Below, one piece after another: positions 1-10,651 of a DNA stretch of 64,000 nt. This stretch comes from Methylobacterium cerastii. Its GTDB lineage: Bacteria > Pseudomonadota > Alphaproteobacteria > Rhizobiales > Beijerinckiaceae. The notes under the pieces were generated by a model. It made no database searches and was not told where the DNA came from. It saw nothing but the letters and a program-made list of their open reading frames with translations. Location: NCBI RefSeq assembly GCF_022179125.1, contig NZ_BPQG01000074.1:57288-121287 (forward strand). Direction: 5' to 3'. The stretch's first letter is position 1. Every line of letters begins with the position of its first letter. The translations under genes were made by a program, and so were the position numbers.

Positions 1-1
1 C

Positions 2-634
2 GGCCACGCCCTGCACGGGCTCCTGTCCGACGTGACCTATCCGGTGCTGGCCGGCACCGCGGTGTCGGGCGACTTCGTCGAGCTGCCCTCGCAGCTCTAC
101 GAGCATTGGCTGGAGCAGCCGGAGGTGCTGCGGACCCATGCCCGCCACCATCGCACCGGCGAGCCGATGCCGGAGGCGCTGCTGACGAAGCTGCTCGCCG
201 CCCGCACCTTCAACCAGGGATTCGCCACCGTGGAATACACCTCCTCGGCGATCGTCGACATGACCCTGCACCTCTCGGCCGGGGGCGAGGACGGCCTCGA
301 CGTGGGCGCCTTCGAGGCCGACGCGCTGGAGCGGATCGCGATGCCGTCCGAGATCAACATGCGCCACCGCACGCCGCATTTCGCGCACATCTTCTCGGGC
401 GACGGCTATGCCGCGGGCTACTACAGCTATCTCTGGTCCGAGGTGCTGGATGCCGACGCGTTCGACGCCTTCCGCGAGGCCGGCGACATCTTCGATCCGG
501 CCACCGCGAAGCGCCTTCGCACCTACGTCTACGGCGCCGGCAACCTGCGCGACCCGCGCGAGGCCTACACCGCCTTCCGCGGACGCCTGCCGAGCACCGG
601 ACCGCTGCTGCGCAAGCGCGGGCTGGCGGCCTGA
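2..634 (+). CDS. dcp: Peptidyl-dipeptidase Dcp (M3 family), 3' part only
   Basis: This is the C-terminal 210 residues of an M3-family zinc metallopeptidase that removes dipeptides from the C-termini of oligopeptides. The reading frame is already open at base 2. The first visible residues, GHALHGLLSDVTYP, are the second half of the HExxH zinc-binding helix, so the catalytic Glu lies just outside the window. The rest fits the family end: ELPSQLYEHW, the GYYSYLWSEVLDADAF segment with the substrate-binding Tyr residues, and the terminal FRGRLP...LLRKRGL. The frame ends normally at TGA. Nothing suggests truncation other than the window edge. Confidence 0.93.
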   Translation, partial: GHALHGLLSDVTYPVLAGTAVSGDFVELPSQLYEHWLEQPEVLRTHARHHRTGEPMPEALLTKLLAARTFNQGFATVEYTSSAIVDMTLHLSAGGEDGLDVGAFEADALERIAMPSEINMRHRTPHFAHIFSGDGYAAGYYSYLWSEVLDADAFDAFREAGDIFDPATAKRLRTYVYGAGNLRDPREAYTAFRGRLPSTGPLLRKRGLAA

Positions 635-726
635 CCTCCGGGTCGGGCAGCGGCCGCATCGCACGCCTGCGGCCCTACGGGACCGGGGGCGGAATGGGCC
701 GACGAGGCCCGGCGGGGGCGGTAACC

Positions 727-755
727 CTTTGGTAAACAAACGTCCTTAACCAAAG
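727..755. promoter_or_regulatory. Inverted repeat in the promoter region of the next gene
   Basis: CTTTGGT (727-733) and ACCAAAG (749-755) form an inverted repeat in an AT-rich island about 40 bases before the start of the following gene. It could be an operator or part of a promoter. No known regulator is recognised and the assignment is tentative. Confidence 0.25.
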
Positions 756-791
756 CTTTCGACAGAGATGCCGGACGCGGAGGCGAGGGCC

Positions 792-1613
792 ATGACGACG
801 AACATCGATTCGCCCGCGGAGGCCGTGAAGGCCTCGCCGGACGCGCTGCTGAAGGCTGCCGTCTCCGGTGGCAAGCCCAAGGCGGCGCCGACTGTGCCGA
901 CGGCCGCCAAGGTTGGCCGCCGCCTCGACGGGGTGGCGATGGGTCTGGCCGGGGCCGCCCTCGCGCTCGGCACGGTGCTCGGCGCCGGCACCGCGATGCT
1001 GGCGACGCCTCGCTCCGAGGGCACGGGCGTCGTGCTGGCCGAGATCAACGCGGCCCTCGAAGCCAACCGGCTGGAAGCCTCGCGCCTCGCCATCGCCTCC
1101 GACCGCCTCGACAAGTCGGTCGCCGCCCTCAAGGAAGTCTCCGAGGCCGCCCGCAGCGAGGCGAAGGTCCGCGGCGGCGCGCTGATGGAGAAGGTCGGCA
1201 AGACGGAAACGGCCCTGGTGGCCAAGATCGCGGCCCTGGGCGAGCGCATCGACCAGGCCGAGAAGGAGCAGGCCGCCCGCCTTGCGGCGACGACCGCGCA
1301 AGCGGACAAGCGCACGGTGGCGGCAGCCACCGCTCCGGCGCCCGTGCCCGCTCCTCTACCGGCCGCCAAGGCGGAGCCGGTCCAGACCGGAAGCATCACC
1401 GAACCCAAGCCGAAGCCAGCGATCATCGAGTCCTGGGCCGTGCGCGACGTGTACGACGGCACCGCCATGCTGGAGGACCGCCGCCGCCGCCTCGTCGAGG
1501 TCGCGATCGGCGATTCGATCCCCGGCGTCGGCCGGGTCGAGGCCGTCGAGCGGCGCGGGCGGGAATGGGTGGTGGTGACGCGTCAGGGCCTGGTCACGCC
1601 GCAGCCCTGGTAG
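792..1613 (+). CDS. Membrane-anchored coiled-coil protein with C-terminal beta domain
   Basis: A 273-residue protein of unknown function. A cytoplasmic Ala/Pro-rich tail (1-45) is followed by one membrane segment (about 47-71), a charged helical stretch likely to be a coiled coil (82-170), an Ala/Pro linker (175-210) and a compact C-terminal domain (212-273) beginning ESWAVRDVYDGTAML. The C-terminal domain, with its IGDSIPGVGRVEAVE segment, resembles the small beta domains of PilP/GspC-type proteins, so a role at the inner membrane facing the periplasm is inferred. The ATG at 792 is preferred to one at 768 because GGAGG lies about 9 bases upstream of it. Confidence 0.7.
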   Translation: MTTNIDSPAEAVKASPDALLKAAVSGGKPKAAPTVPTAAKVGRRLDGVAMGLAGAALALGTVLGAGTAMLATPRSEGTGVVLAEINAALEANRLEASRLAIASDRLDKSVAALKEVSEAARSEAKVRGGALMEKVGKTETALVAKIAALGERIDQAEKEQAARLAATTAQADKRTVAAATAPAPVPAPLPAAKAEPVQTGSITEPKPKPAIIESWAVRDVYDGTAMLEDRRRRLVEVAIGDSIPGVGRVEAVERRGREWVVVTRQGLVTPQPW

Positions 1614-1629
1614 GGCGCGGGGAAAATCG

Positions 1630-1848
1630 TCAGCTCGAGGCGATCGGCGTCGGGGTGAGGGTGCCGGCGCCGACCGGGAAGCGATGCTCGATCGTCATCG
1701 GGTCGGCCATGATCGCGGCGCGCTCGGAGCGCTGGCGGCCATGCGTGAGGGCGCGGGTCTGTGCGGTGCGCGTCGGGTGCAGGATGGCCGCGAGAAGGGC
1801 TTGGCCTTCGAACTGGGACCCGAGGTTCTTGGCGTCGAAGACGGGCAT
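1630..1848 (-). CDS. Small hypothetical protein
   Basis: A 72-residue frame starting MPVFDAKNLG with an AAGG ribosome site about 7 bases upstream. It contains a conserved-looking stretch ALLAAILHPTRTAQTRAL and ends in a Pro/Thr-rich tail. No domain, signal peptide or membrane segment is visible. It stands alone between two genes and is preceded by an AT-rich region (1920-1980) that could carry its promoter. The opposite strand also has open frames here, so the call is moderate; I cannot assign a function. Confidence 0.45.
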   Translation of the reverse strand: MPVFDAKNLGSQFEGQALLAAILHPTRTAQTRALTHGRQRSERAAIMADPMTIEHRFPVGAGTLTPTPIASS

Positions 1849-2136
1849 GACCGGCCTTGCAGAGACAGCGGAGCGTCGGCACCGACGGCCCAGAAGAACT
1901 GGACCGTGCGGGAGTAACGGGGACAAGCTGAACAAGTTCCGAACCTTTGAGGATCGAAACTCTTTTTTCATCATTGCATTGCGGCGGCCCGGCCATGGTG
2001 CGAGATCGCACGCCGACTTGCAGCAGGGAGCGATTTCCAGACTACGCACCCTGGGTAGAACGCCGTCGCAGGTCGTCGCGCGCGGTGCGCGTGCCGCGCT
2101 GCCTGCCGGAAAAGCATCCGTTGCACGCCTGCGCGA

Positions 2137-3036
2137 TCAGCGGGTGTCCTCGCGCAGCAGCTCGGTGTTGACCGCGAACGCCGCCATCGCGCCCTCCGCG
2201 GCGGCGACGACCGCGAACTGCACCCGGCGCGAGGCGTCGCCGGCGACGTAGAGCCCGGGCACGTTCGTCTTCTCGTACTCGCGGGTCGGCACCACGCCGG
2301 CCTCGTTCAGGGTGCAGCCGAGCTGCGTGATGAGCGTCGAGGGCAGACAGCCCGTCGGCATCAGGAACACCGCGCGGCAGGGCAGGGCGGTGCCGTCGGC
2401 GAAGGCGAGGTGAGTCGGCCCGTCGGCGTCGCCGTCGAGGCGTGCGATCGGCGCCTCGATCAGCCGGACCCCGTTGCGCGCCAGGCGGGCGCGGTCGTCG
2501 TCGGAGAGTTCGGTCGGGTGGCCGTCGGTGCACAGCGTCACGTCGCGGCTCCACGCCGTCAGCTCCAGGGCGAACCCCTTGGCGACCGGGCCGTGGGCGT
2601 AGGCGGCGATGGGGCTGTCGCGCCGCTCGTAGCCGTCGCAATAGGGGCAGGAATGGACGCCCGCGCCCCAGTAGCGCGCGAAGCCGTGGATCGCCGGCAG
2701 ATCCTGGTGCAACCCGGTGGCGAGGATCAGGCGGCGGGCGGATTCGCGGCGCCCGTCGGCGAGCGTGATCGCGAACCCGTCCGCGACCGCTTCGGCCCCG
2801 ATCGCCTCGCCGTCGCGAAGCTCGACGGTGTCGTAGCGGGCGAGGTCGGCGCGGGCGAGGGCCCGGAGTTCGTCGGGCGGCGTGCCGTCGCGGGTGAAGA
2901 CGCCCCAGGTCAACCGGGCGGCGGCGTTGCGCGGCGTGCCCTGGTCGACGAGCAGGACCCGGCGGCGGCAGCGCCCGAGGATCAGGGCGGCGTTGAGGCC
3001 CGCCGGGCCGCCGCCCACGATGATGACGTCGTGCAT
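2137..3036 (-). CDS. FAD-dependent thioredoxin-reductase-like oxidoreductase
   Basis: A 299-residue flavoprotein of the pyridine-nucleotide disulfide oxidoreductase family. The N-terminal dinucleotide-binding motif GGGPAG (8-13) binds FAD, the redox-active pair is C130-PY-C133 in SCPYCDGYE, and the second FAD motif is NVPGLYVAGDAS near the end. The layout is that of thioredoxin reductase and its relatives, but the NADPH-binding region is poorly conserved (AAYAHGPVAKGFA instead of a clear GxGxxA), so it may be a relative that uses another reductant or acts as an oxidase. The ATG at 3036 follows a GGAGG site; longer starts lack one. Confidence 0.85.
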   Translation of the reverse strand: MHDVIIVGGGPAGLNAALILGRCRRRVLLVDQGTPRNAAARLTWGVFTRDGTPPDELRALARADLARYDTVELRDGEAIGAEAVADGFAITLADGRRESARRLILATGLHQDLPAIHGFARYWGAGVHSCPYCDGYERRDSPIAAYAHGPVAKGFALELTAWSRDVTLCTDGHPTELSDDDRARLARNGVRLIEAPIARLDGDADGPTHLAFADGTALPCRAVFLMPTGCLPSTLITQLGCTLNEAGVVPTREYEKTNVPGLYVAGDASRRVQFAVVAAAEGAMAAFAVNTELLREDTR

Positions 3037-3121
3037 GCCGCAGCACCTCCGGATGTCGCCCCCGATCCCCTCCCTGGGCTCAAGCCGCGGCATGCGCGAA
3101 CGTTTCTCGGGAGCGGACACG

Positions 3122-3144
3122 AAAAAGGGCGCCGGGGCGCCCTT
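3122..3144 (-). terminator. Rho-independent terminator after the minus-strand gene grxD
   Basis: On the minus strand GGGCGCC and GGCGCCC form a strong hairpin directly followed by five T residues. It lies 26 bases past the grxD stop, so it ends the purL-bolA-DUF29-grxD run before the oxidoreductase gene. Confidence 0.8.
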
Positions 3145-3169
3145 CGTCGTCGTCCGGTCGCGCGGCCCG

Positions 3170-3508
3170 TCAGGCGGCGGCGGACTTCACCGGGATGCCC
3201 TTCTCGGCCAGGAAGGTCTGCAGCTCGCCCGACTGGAACATCTCGCGGGTGATGTCGCAGCCGCCGACGAATTCGCCCTTCACGTAGATCTGCGGGATGG
3301 TCGGCCAGTTGGAGAAGGCCTTGATGCCGTCGCGGATGCCGGCGTCGGCCAGCACGTTCACGCCCTTGAACGGCACTTCGAGGTAGTTGAGGATCTGCAC
3401 GACCTGCCCCGAGAAGCCGCATTGCGGCATGGTGGGCGTGCCCTTCATGAACACGACCACGTCCTGGGACTTGATCTCGTTCTCGATGCTTGCGTTGACG
3501 TCGGTCAT
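3170..3508 (-). CDS. grxD: Monothiol glutaredoxin, Grx4/GrxD type
   Basis: A 112-residue monothiol glutaredoxin. The active-site CGFS (Cys30) follows the FMKGTP motif, and the glutathione/iron-sulfur pocket residues [19 protein letters not shown] are intact. Proteins of this family dimerise around a [2Fe-2S] cluster held by the CGFS cysteine and glutathione, and they hand clusters to, or form heterodimers with, BolA proteins. The bolA gene lies two genes upstream in the same run, supporting that partnership here. The run ends in a terminator just downstream. Confidence 0.96.
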   Translation of the reverse strand: MTDVNASIENEIKSQDVVVFMKGTPTMPQCGFSGQVVQILNYLEVPFKGVNVLADAGIRDGIKAFSNWPTIPQIYVKGEFVGGCDITREMFQSGELQTFLAEKGIPVKSAAA

Positions 3509-3538
3509 GGGTTTCGGTCCTTGATCTGCAAGAGTGAT

Positions 3539-4045
3539 CTAATGATGGTCGGGGCGCGCTTTCAACACCTCGGCGAGACGTTCCAGGGCGCGGTCCATGT
3601 CGAAACCGTCCGACGACATCTCCTCGGGGGTGAAGGGCATCCGGTCCGGCAGTCCGCCGATCAGCCTGCCGCCGAAGACGTCGAGCGAGGCGTCGGCGAT
3701 CGTTTTGGCGTTCGCCCAGAGGCGCTCCCAATCGATCCTCTGGCGCAGGAAGGGACGATAGTTCCGCTGCGCCGAGGCCTGGAAGACCAGGACCTCCTTG
3801 CGCCAGGAACGGGTCGACTGCGCAGCCGGCGCGGAGGCATATTTCAGTACGTGGATCAGCATCTGGGACATCGCGCTCTCGACGCGATCGATCTCGGACC
3901 GGCCCACGCCCTCGATCTCCTCGGCGACGTTCTCCCAATCGGGGACGTTCGACAGCTCGGGGCGCGTCGCGAGGGACCGCAACGCGGCGACCTGCTGGTC
4001 GGCCCACGTCACCGTGTGGTCGTCGTAGAGGCTCGGCTGGTCCAT
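3539..4045 (-). CDS. DUF29 family protein
   Basis: A 168-residue protein with the pattern of the DUF29 family: an N-terminal SLYDDHTVTWADQQVAAL segment, the central DWENVAEEIEGVGRSE motif, and an arginine-rich helical second half (LRQRIDWERLWANAK). The family is widespread in cyanobacteria and proteobacteria and has no established function. It sits between bolA (20 bases upstream) and grxD (30 bases downstream), an insertion into the usual bolA-grxD pair. ATG at 4045 is used because it starts at the family's normal position; a GTG at 4054 in frame is possible. Confidence 0.85.
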   Translation of the reverse strand: MDQPSLYDDHTVTWADQQVAALRSLATRPELSNVPDWENVAEEIEGVGRSEIDRVESAMSQMLIHVLKYASAPAAQSTRSWRKEVLVFQASAQRNYRPFLRQRIDWERLWANAKTIADASLDVFGGRLIGGLPDRMPFTPEEMSSDGFDMDRALERLAEVLKARPDHH

Positions 4046-4065
4046 CGGCACCACCGCTGCGGCGA

Positions 4066-4302
4066 CTAATCCTGCGGGACGCCCGTCGTCAGCGCAAGGG
4101 CGTGGAGCACGCCCCCCATCCGCCCCTGGAGCGCGCCGTAGACCATCTGGTGCTGGGCGACGCGGGTCTTGCCCTTGAACGCCGCCGACAGCACCGTGGC
4201 GGCGTAGTGGTCGCCGTCGCCGGCGAGATCCTTGATCTCCACCTTGGCGTCGGGCAGGGCCTCGACGATCATCCGCTCGATCTCGCGCGCGTCCATCGGC
4301 AT
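4066..4302 (-). CDS. bolA: BolA/IbaG-like iron-sulfur partner protein
   Basis: A 78-residue BolA family protein. The class II KH-like fold is recognisable from DAREIERMIVEALPDAKVEI, the variable loop KDLAGDGDHYAATVLSAAF and the conserved segment RVAQHQMVYGALQGRMGG-VLHAL. BolA proteins bind monothiol glutaredoxins around a shared [2Fe-2S] cluster, using the conserved C-terminal His (here in VLHALAL) and a loop ligand. It follows purL by 22 bases and precedes the DUF29 gene, so it is co-transcribed with them. An AAGGAA site 8 bases upstream supports ATG 4302; ATG 4296 is also possible. Confidence 0.93.
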   Translation of the reverse strand: MPMDAREIERMIVEALPDAKVEIKDLAGDGDHYAATVLSAAFKGKTRVAQHQMVYGALQGRMGGVLHALALTTGVPQD

Positions 4303-4324
4303 CGGTCGGTTCCTTGGTCGGGGT

Positions 4325-6544
<2,220 letters not shown>

Positions 6545-6698
6545 GCGGCGGTCTCGACGAAAATCCGGTCCCGATGAGAAGGTGCCCATCGGTGAGGTAG
6601 GCGCCGGCTCGGGGGTCGCCACGGCTCTAGAGGGTAAGCGCCCGCCCTGGCAACATTCGATCGCGCATCCGGGCGGGACCGTACCGGGGTCGAAGCGC

Positions 6699-7991
6699 TC
6701 AGGCCCGGGCCGGCGCGTCCGCATCGGCCTCGGATGCGCTTCCGGGCTTCGCCCTGCGGCGGCGGTCGATCGCCGCGTGCACCGGTTCGGCGCCCGAGAC
6801 GAGGGCGACGTAGTCGAACCCCTCCGTGTCCAGGCTCGACATCAACAACTGGAAGTGCATCTGGAACAAGTTGAAGCGCCGCCCCCGGATCAAGCGGTCC
6901 TCGATCAGGTCTTCGAGGCGGACGTAGCGCGTCGCCGGGCGCGTCCGGTCGGGGGAGGGCACGTCGGACGCGGTCAGCGGATCGCGCAGGTGGATCGACA
7001 GCCAGTCCCAGGGGGCGCGCACGTCGAGCCAGCGGATGTGGTCGGCGGCGGCGAACCGCGCGAGCGCCGCCCGGAACGCCACGGCCGGCCGGTCGAGGGC
7101 GATCCAGGGAATCACGCTGCCGAGCGTCACGAACGAGACCGGGGTGTCGCGGGTGCCAAAGGCCGGGTCGGCCGCCAGGATGCGGTCGAGCACCTCGATT
7201 CCGAGGAAGCTCGAGGAGGAATGGCCGACCACCACGATCTCGTCGGCCGTCCCTTCCGCGGCGGCGATGCGCGCGGCCATCGCGTCGAGGCGGTCGGGCA
7301 TCCGCGGCTCGCGTCCCGCCGCGTGGTCGTGGGTGAAGGCGGTGTCGTCGACGAGGTGGGCGCAGTAGAACGGCTTGCCGCGGGTGAGCGCCATGATGCC
7401 GGCCAGGATCGCGTAGGCCGCGACCGGCACCGCGAGCCAGGACCAGGGCCGCCAGCCCGCCGGCAGCGCCGACGGCAGGAGGGCGCCGAGCGCGAGGCTC
7501 ACGGCGACGAACAGCAGGAACAGGTACTGGACCCCGAAGATCACCATGGCGAAGCTGCGCGCCTCGCGGCGCAGGCGGCGCGCGTAGCCCGAGCGCCGAA
7601 GCCGCCACAGCAGGGCCGGCACCGTGCCCAGGCGCCGCCAGTTGGCGCGCGGGAAGCGGGCGCGGACGATGTCGTCCCAGCGCAGCAGGCCGTAGCGCGT
7701 GCGGGTGGCGCCGGATTGCACGGTCCAGTCGAGGCTGAGGCGGTCGGCGCTGCGCGACGGTTCGCCGACCGCGATGTCGAGGCCGCGGCGCGCCGCGGTC
7801 AGCCGGCTCTCGCGGCGGAAGAGGCCCCAGTAGGTCTCCGGTTGGCGCGGGTCGAAGCCGGGCAGGTAGAAGACCTGGCGCGTGGTCGTGCCCGGCCGAT
7901 CGGTTGCGGGCCGCTCGACCGTGGGCAGGTCGGCCGCGGCCGTGTCGTTGGACTGGGGAATGACGACGCGTTCCGGCGCTGGTGCTGGCAA
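6699..7991 (-). CDS. Membrane-associated alpha/beta-hydrolase-like protein
   Basis: A 430-residue protein with the start of a hydrolase fold ([23 protein letters not shown], 39-61), two membrane segments (about 147-172 and 184-203) and then the nucleophile-elbow region [12 protein letters not shown] with Ser258 inside GHSSS. The topology puts membrane segments inside the hydrolase fold, between its first strand and the elbow. It resembles a family seen beside purL in other Methylobacteriaceae-like genomes, but I know no substrate. A general serine hydrolase or lipase-like role at the membrane is inferred only from the elbow motif. Confidence 0.75.
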   Translation of the reverse strand: MPAPAPERVVIPQSNDTAAADLPTVERPATDRPGTTTRQVFYLPGFDPRQPETYWGLFRRESRLTAARRGLDIAVGEPSRSADRLSLDWTVQSGATRTRYGLLRWDDIVRARFPRANWRRLGTVPALLWRLRRSGYARRLRREARSFAMVIFGVQYLFLLFVAVSLALGALLPSALPAGWRPWSWLAVPVAAYAILAGIMALTRGKPFYCAHLVDDTAFTHDHAAGREPRMPDRLDAMAARIAAAEGTADEIVVVGHSSSSFLGIEVLDRILAADPAFGTRDTPVSFVTLGSVIPWIALDRPAVAFRAALARFAAADHIRWLDVRAPWDWLSIHLRDPLTASDVPSPDRTRPATRYVRLEDLIEDRLIRGRRFNLFQMHFQLLMSSLDTEGFDYVALVSGAEPVHAAIDRRRRAKPGSASEADADAPARA

Positions 7992-8055
7992 GGGATTCCG
8001 GCTCCCTACACGACGGCGCGGCCCCGAGACGAGCGAAAAGACCGATTCCCGCCGC

Positions 8056-9906
8056 TCACGCGGCCGGGGGATGCGCCAGGAACTCGGCGATGGCCGCGAC
8101 GAACCGGTCGCCGTAGGCCTCGCGCTTGCGCTCGCCGACGCCGTGGACGGTGCGCAGCGCGTAGAGGTCCACCGGCTTGCCCTTGGCCATCTCGATCAGC
8201 GTCCGGTCGGGAAACACCATGAAGGCGGCGATGTTCTCCGTGCGTGCGATCGTGGCGCGCAGGCCCCGGAGGTGCTGGAACAGGGCCTCGTCGGCGGGGC
8301 TCAGGTCGTCCGAGCCGGCGTCGCGCACGGCGCCCGTGCGGCGGCGCTCGCGCGGCTCGGCGGATTTCGGCTCCGGGTCGGGGCGGAGTTCCACCGGCTC
8401 GCGGCCGAACAGGATCGCCTCGCCCTTGTCGGTCATGGTGAGGCCGCCGTAGCCGTCGCCGTTCTCGGCCACCGCGCCGGCCGCGAAGAGCTGGCGCAGG
8501 ATCGCCCGCCAGGCGGCGACCGGCTTGTCGGCGCCGACGCCGAAGGTCTTGAGCTGCTCGTGGCCGTTGCGGCGGATCGGCTCGCTCGCCTTGCCGTGGA
8601 CGACGTCGCAGACGTAGGCCGCGCCGTAGCGCTGCCCGGTGCGCACGATCGCCGAGAGGATCTTCTGGGCCGAGACCGTGCCGTCGACCAGCGTGACGCC
8701 GCCGCGGCAGAGGTCGCACCGGCCGCAATGGCCGCTGGCCTCGTCGAAGTAGGCGAGCAGCGACTGCCGGCGGCAGGCCGCGCCCTCGCACAGCGAGATC
8801 ATGGCCTCGAGCTTGCGCCGCTCGACGCGGCGGCGCTCGTCCGGCACCTCCTTCTCGTCGATCTGGCGGCGGCGCAGCGCCATGTCGTCGAGGCCGTAGA
8901 GGGTCAGGGTGTCGGCGGGCAGCCCGTCGCGGCCGGCCCGGCCGATCTCCTGGTAGTAGCCCTCGACGTTGCCCGGCATGTCGGCGTGGCAGACGAAGCG
9001 CACATCCGGCTTGTTGATGCCCATCCCGAAGGCCACCGTCGCGGTCATCACGACGCCGTCCTCCTGCAGGAAGGTGTCCTGGTTGCGCATCCGCGTGCCC
9101 TGGTCGAGGCCGGCATGGTAGGCCAGCGCGTTGAAGCCGTCCTTCTTCAGGCTTTCGGCCAGCTGCTCGGTGCGCTTGCGCGACGAGCAGTAGATGATCC
9201 CGCTCTCGGAGCGGCGGTGCTTGAGGAAGCGCTCGATCTGCCGGGTCGGGTTGTCCTTGGCGGCGAAGGTCAGGCCGATGTTCGGCCGGTCGAAGGAGTG
9301 CACGAAGGTCCTGAGGTCGCGCCCTTCCGGAAACAGCCGCTCGGCGATCTCGGCCCGCGTCGCCTTGTCGGCGGTCGCCGTCAGCGCCACGGTCTGGACG
9401 TCGCCGAGCGCCTCGCGCGCCCGCGACAGGGCGCGATACTCGGGCCGGAAGTCGTGGCCCCATTGCGAGACGCAATGCGCCTCGTCGACCGCGAGCCGGC
9501 GGACGCCGGCGCCGCGCAGCGCGTCCATGCAGCCGTCCATCAGCAGCCGCTCGGGCGAGACGAAGAGCAGGCGCAGCTCGTTCGCGCGGATCATCCGCCA
9601 GGTCTCGCGCGAAACGGATTCGGCCACCGACGAGTTGAGCGTCGCGGCCGCGACCCCGAAGCCGCGCATCTGCTGCACCTGGTCGTGCATCAGCGCGATC
9701 AGCGGCGAGACCACGACGGTGAGCGAATCCTCGACCAGCGCCGGCAACTGGTAGGTCATCGACTTGCCCGAGCCCGTCGGCATCACCGCGAACACGTCCG
9801 CCCCGGACAGAACCGCCTCGATCACCTCGTCCTGGCCGGGGCGGAAGTCGTCGTAGCCGAACGTCGTTTTCAGGGCCCGCCGCGCGTCGTCGAGTCGTGA
9901 GGTCAT
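8056..9906 (-). CDS. recQ: ATP-dependent DNA helicase RecQ
   Basis: A 616-residue 3'-5' DNA helicase for recombination and fork repair. The order is Q-motif FGYDDFRPGQ (16-25), Walker A TGSGKS (44-49), DEAH box (141-144), the helicase C half with QEIGRAGRDG, a zinc-binding RQC region with four Cys (C..C..C..C in the CEGAACRRQSLLAYFDE / HCGRCDLC segment) and a C-terminal HRDC domain ending FLAHPPAA. All parts of a full bacterial RecQ are present. The start ATG at 9906 matches the family start; longer frames upstream run into the vapBC promoter. Confidence 0.96.
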   Translation of the reverse strand: MTSRLDDARRALKTTFGYDDFRPGQDEVIEAVLSGADVFAVMPTGSGKSMTYQLPALVEDSLTVVVSPLIALMHDQVQQMRGFGVAAATLNSSVAESVSRETWRMIRANELRLLFVSPERLLMDGCMDALRGAGVRRLAVDEAHCVSQWGHDFRPEYRALSRAREALGDVQTVALTATADKATRAEIAERLFPEGRDLRTFVHSFDRPNIGLTFAAKDNPTRQIERFLKHRRSESGIIYCSSRKRTEQLAESLKKDGFNALAYHAGLDQGTRMRNQDTFLQEDGVVMTATVAFGMGINKPDVRFVCHADMPGNVEGYYQEIGRAGRDGLPADTLTLYGLDDMALRRRQIDEKEVPDERRRVERRKLEAMISLCEGAACRRQSLLAYFDEASGHCGRCDLCRGGVTLVDGTVSAQKILSAIVRTGQRYGAAYVCDVVHGKASEPIRRNGHEQLKTFGVGADKPVAAWRAILRQLFAAGAVAENGDGYGGLTMTDKGEAILFGREPVELRPDPEPKSAEPRERRRTGAVRDAGSDDLSPADEALFQHLRGLRATIARTENIAAFMVFPDRTLIEMAKGKPVDLYALRTVHGVGERKREAYGDRFVAAIAEFLAHPPAA

Positions 9907-9944
9907 ACCTGTCCCGGGCGATGCGGCCGCTTGCCGCCGCGGTG

Positions 9945-9973
9945 TGTATACACTAGCGTTGCACTGTCTACAC
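9945..9973 (+). promoter_or_regulatory. Paired operator in the vapBC promoter
   Basis: TGTATACAC (9945-9953), inside the perfect palindrome GTGTATACAC (9944-9953), is repeated as TGTCTACAC (9965-9973) exactly 20 bases on, about two helical turns. It ends 11 bases before the vapB start. VapB-VapC complexes commonly autorepress by binding such repeats; that use here is inferred from position. Confidence 0.65.
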
Positions 9974-9984
9974 GGAGACGCGCG

Positions 9985-10227
9985 ATGCCGCTCAATATTC
10001 GAAGCGAGGAGGTCAACCGCCTCGCCGATAAGCTGGCTTCCCTGGCGCGCGTCAGCAAGACCGAGGCGGTGCGGATCGCGCTCGCCAACGAGCTGGAGCG
10101 GCGCGATGCGTCGCTGACTGCGTTCATCGCGGGGATCAAGCTGATCCAAGATCGTATCGCGGCCTGTCCGGAAACCGGGCTGGAGGCCGACAAGGCGTTC
10201 TTCGACGACCTGAACGGCGAGCCCTGA
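9985..10227 (+). CDS. vapB: VapB family antitoxin (Rv0623-like)
   Basis: An 80-residue antitoxin. The N-terminal half, MPLNIRSEEVNRLADKLASL followed by SKTEAVRIALANELERR, is the ribbon-helix-helix DNA-binding domain of the PSK/Rv0623 family of VapB proteins. The C-terminal half (about 45-80, ending FFDDLNGEP) should wrap around and inhibit VapC. It shares one base with vapC (TGATG), so the two are translationally coupled. Its start lies directly behind the paired repeat described above. A longer frame with an earlier start would run through those operator repeats and is unlikely. Confidence 0.9.
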   Translation: MPLNIRSEEVNRLADKLASLARVSKTEAVRIALANELERRDASLTAFIAGIKLIQDRIAACPETGLEADKAFFDDLNGEP

Positions 10228-10631
10228 TGTTCGTCGACGCGTCCGCGCTGGTCGCGATCCTCGCCGGCGAGCCCGGGAACGCGTCACTGGCGCGGGCCAT
10301 CAAGGCGGCGCACGATCCGATCACGTCCGCGCTGGCCATCTTCGAGACCGCGAGCGCGCTCGCCCGAAAAAACGCGCTCGCGATCGACGCTGCCGAGACG
10401 GAGACCTACGCGTTTCTCGATCTCGCGGGCATCCGGATCGTCGCTCTCGGCGACGAGGAAGTGCGCGACGCGCTCGCCGCCTATGCCCGCTTCGGCAAGG
10501 GCCGGGGCCACCCGGCTCGGCTGAACATGGGCGACTGCTTCGCCTATGCCTGCGCGCGCGTCCACGACGTGCCGCTCCTCTTCGTCGGCGACGACTTCCC
10601 GCAGACCGACATCCACTCGGCGGCAGGCTGA
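10227..10631 (+). CDS. vapC: VapC family toxin, PIN-domain ribonuclease
   Basis: A 134-residue PIN-domain protein expected to be a Mg-dependent ribonuclease toxin neutralised by VapB. The four acidic metal ligands are all present: Asp4 (MFVDAS), Glu40 (AIFETASAL), Asp103 (NMGDCFAYA) and Asp122/Asp123 (FVGDDF). The NMGDCFAYACA segment is typical of the Mycobacterium/alphaproteobacterial VapC branch. Its targets (initiator tRNA, other tRNA or rRNA) cannot be predicted from sequence. It ends 20 bases from the convergent recF stop, with no room for a separate terminator. Confidence 0.92.
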   Translation: MFVDASALVAILAGEPGNASLARAIKAAHDPITSALAIFETASALARKNALAIDAAETETYAFLDLAGIRIVALGDEEVRDALAAYARFGKGRGHPARLNMGDCFAYACARVHDVPLLFVGDDFPQTDIHSAAG

Positions 10632-10651
10632 GGCGAAGTCGCCCGAGGCGA

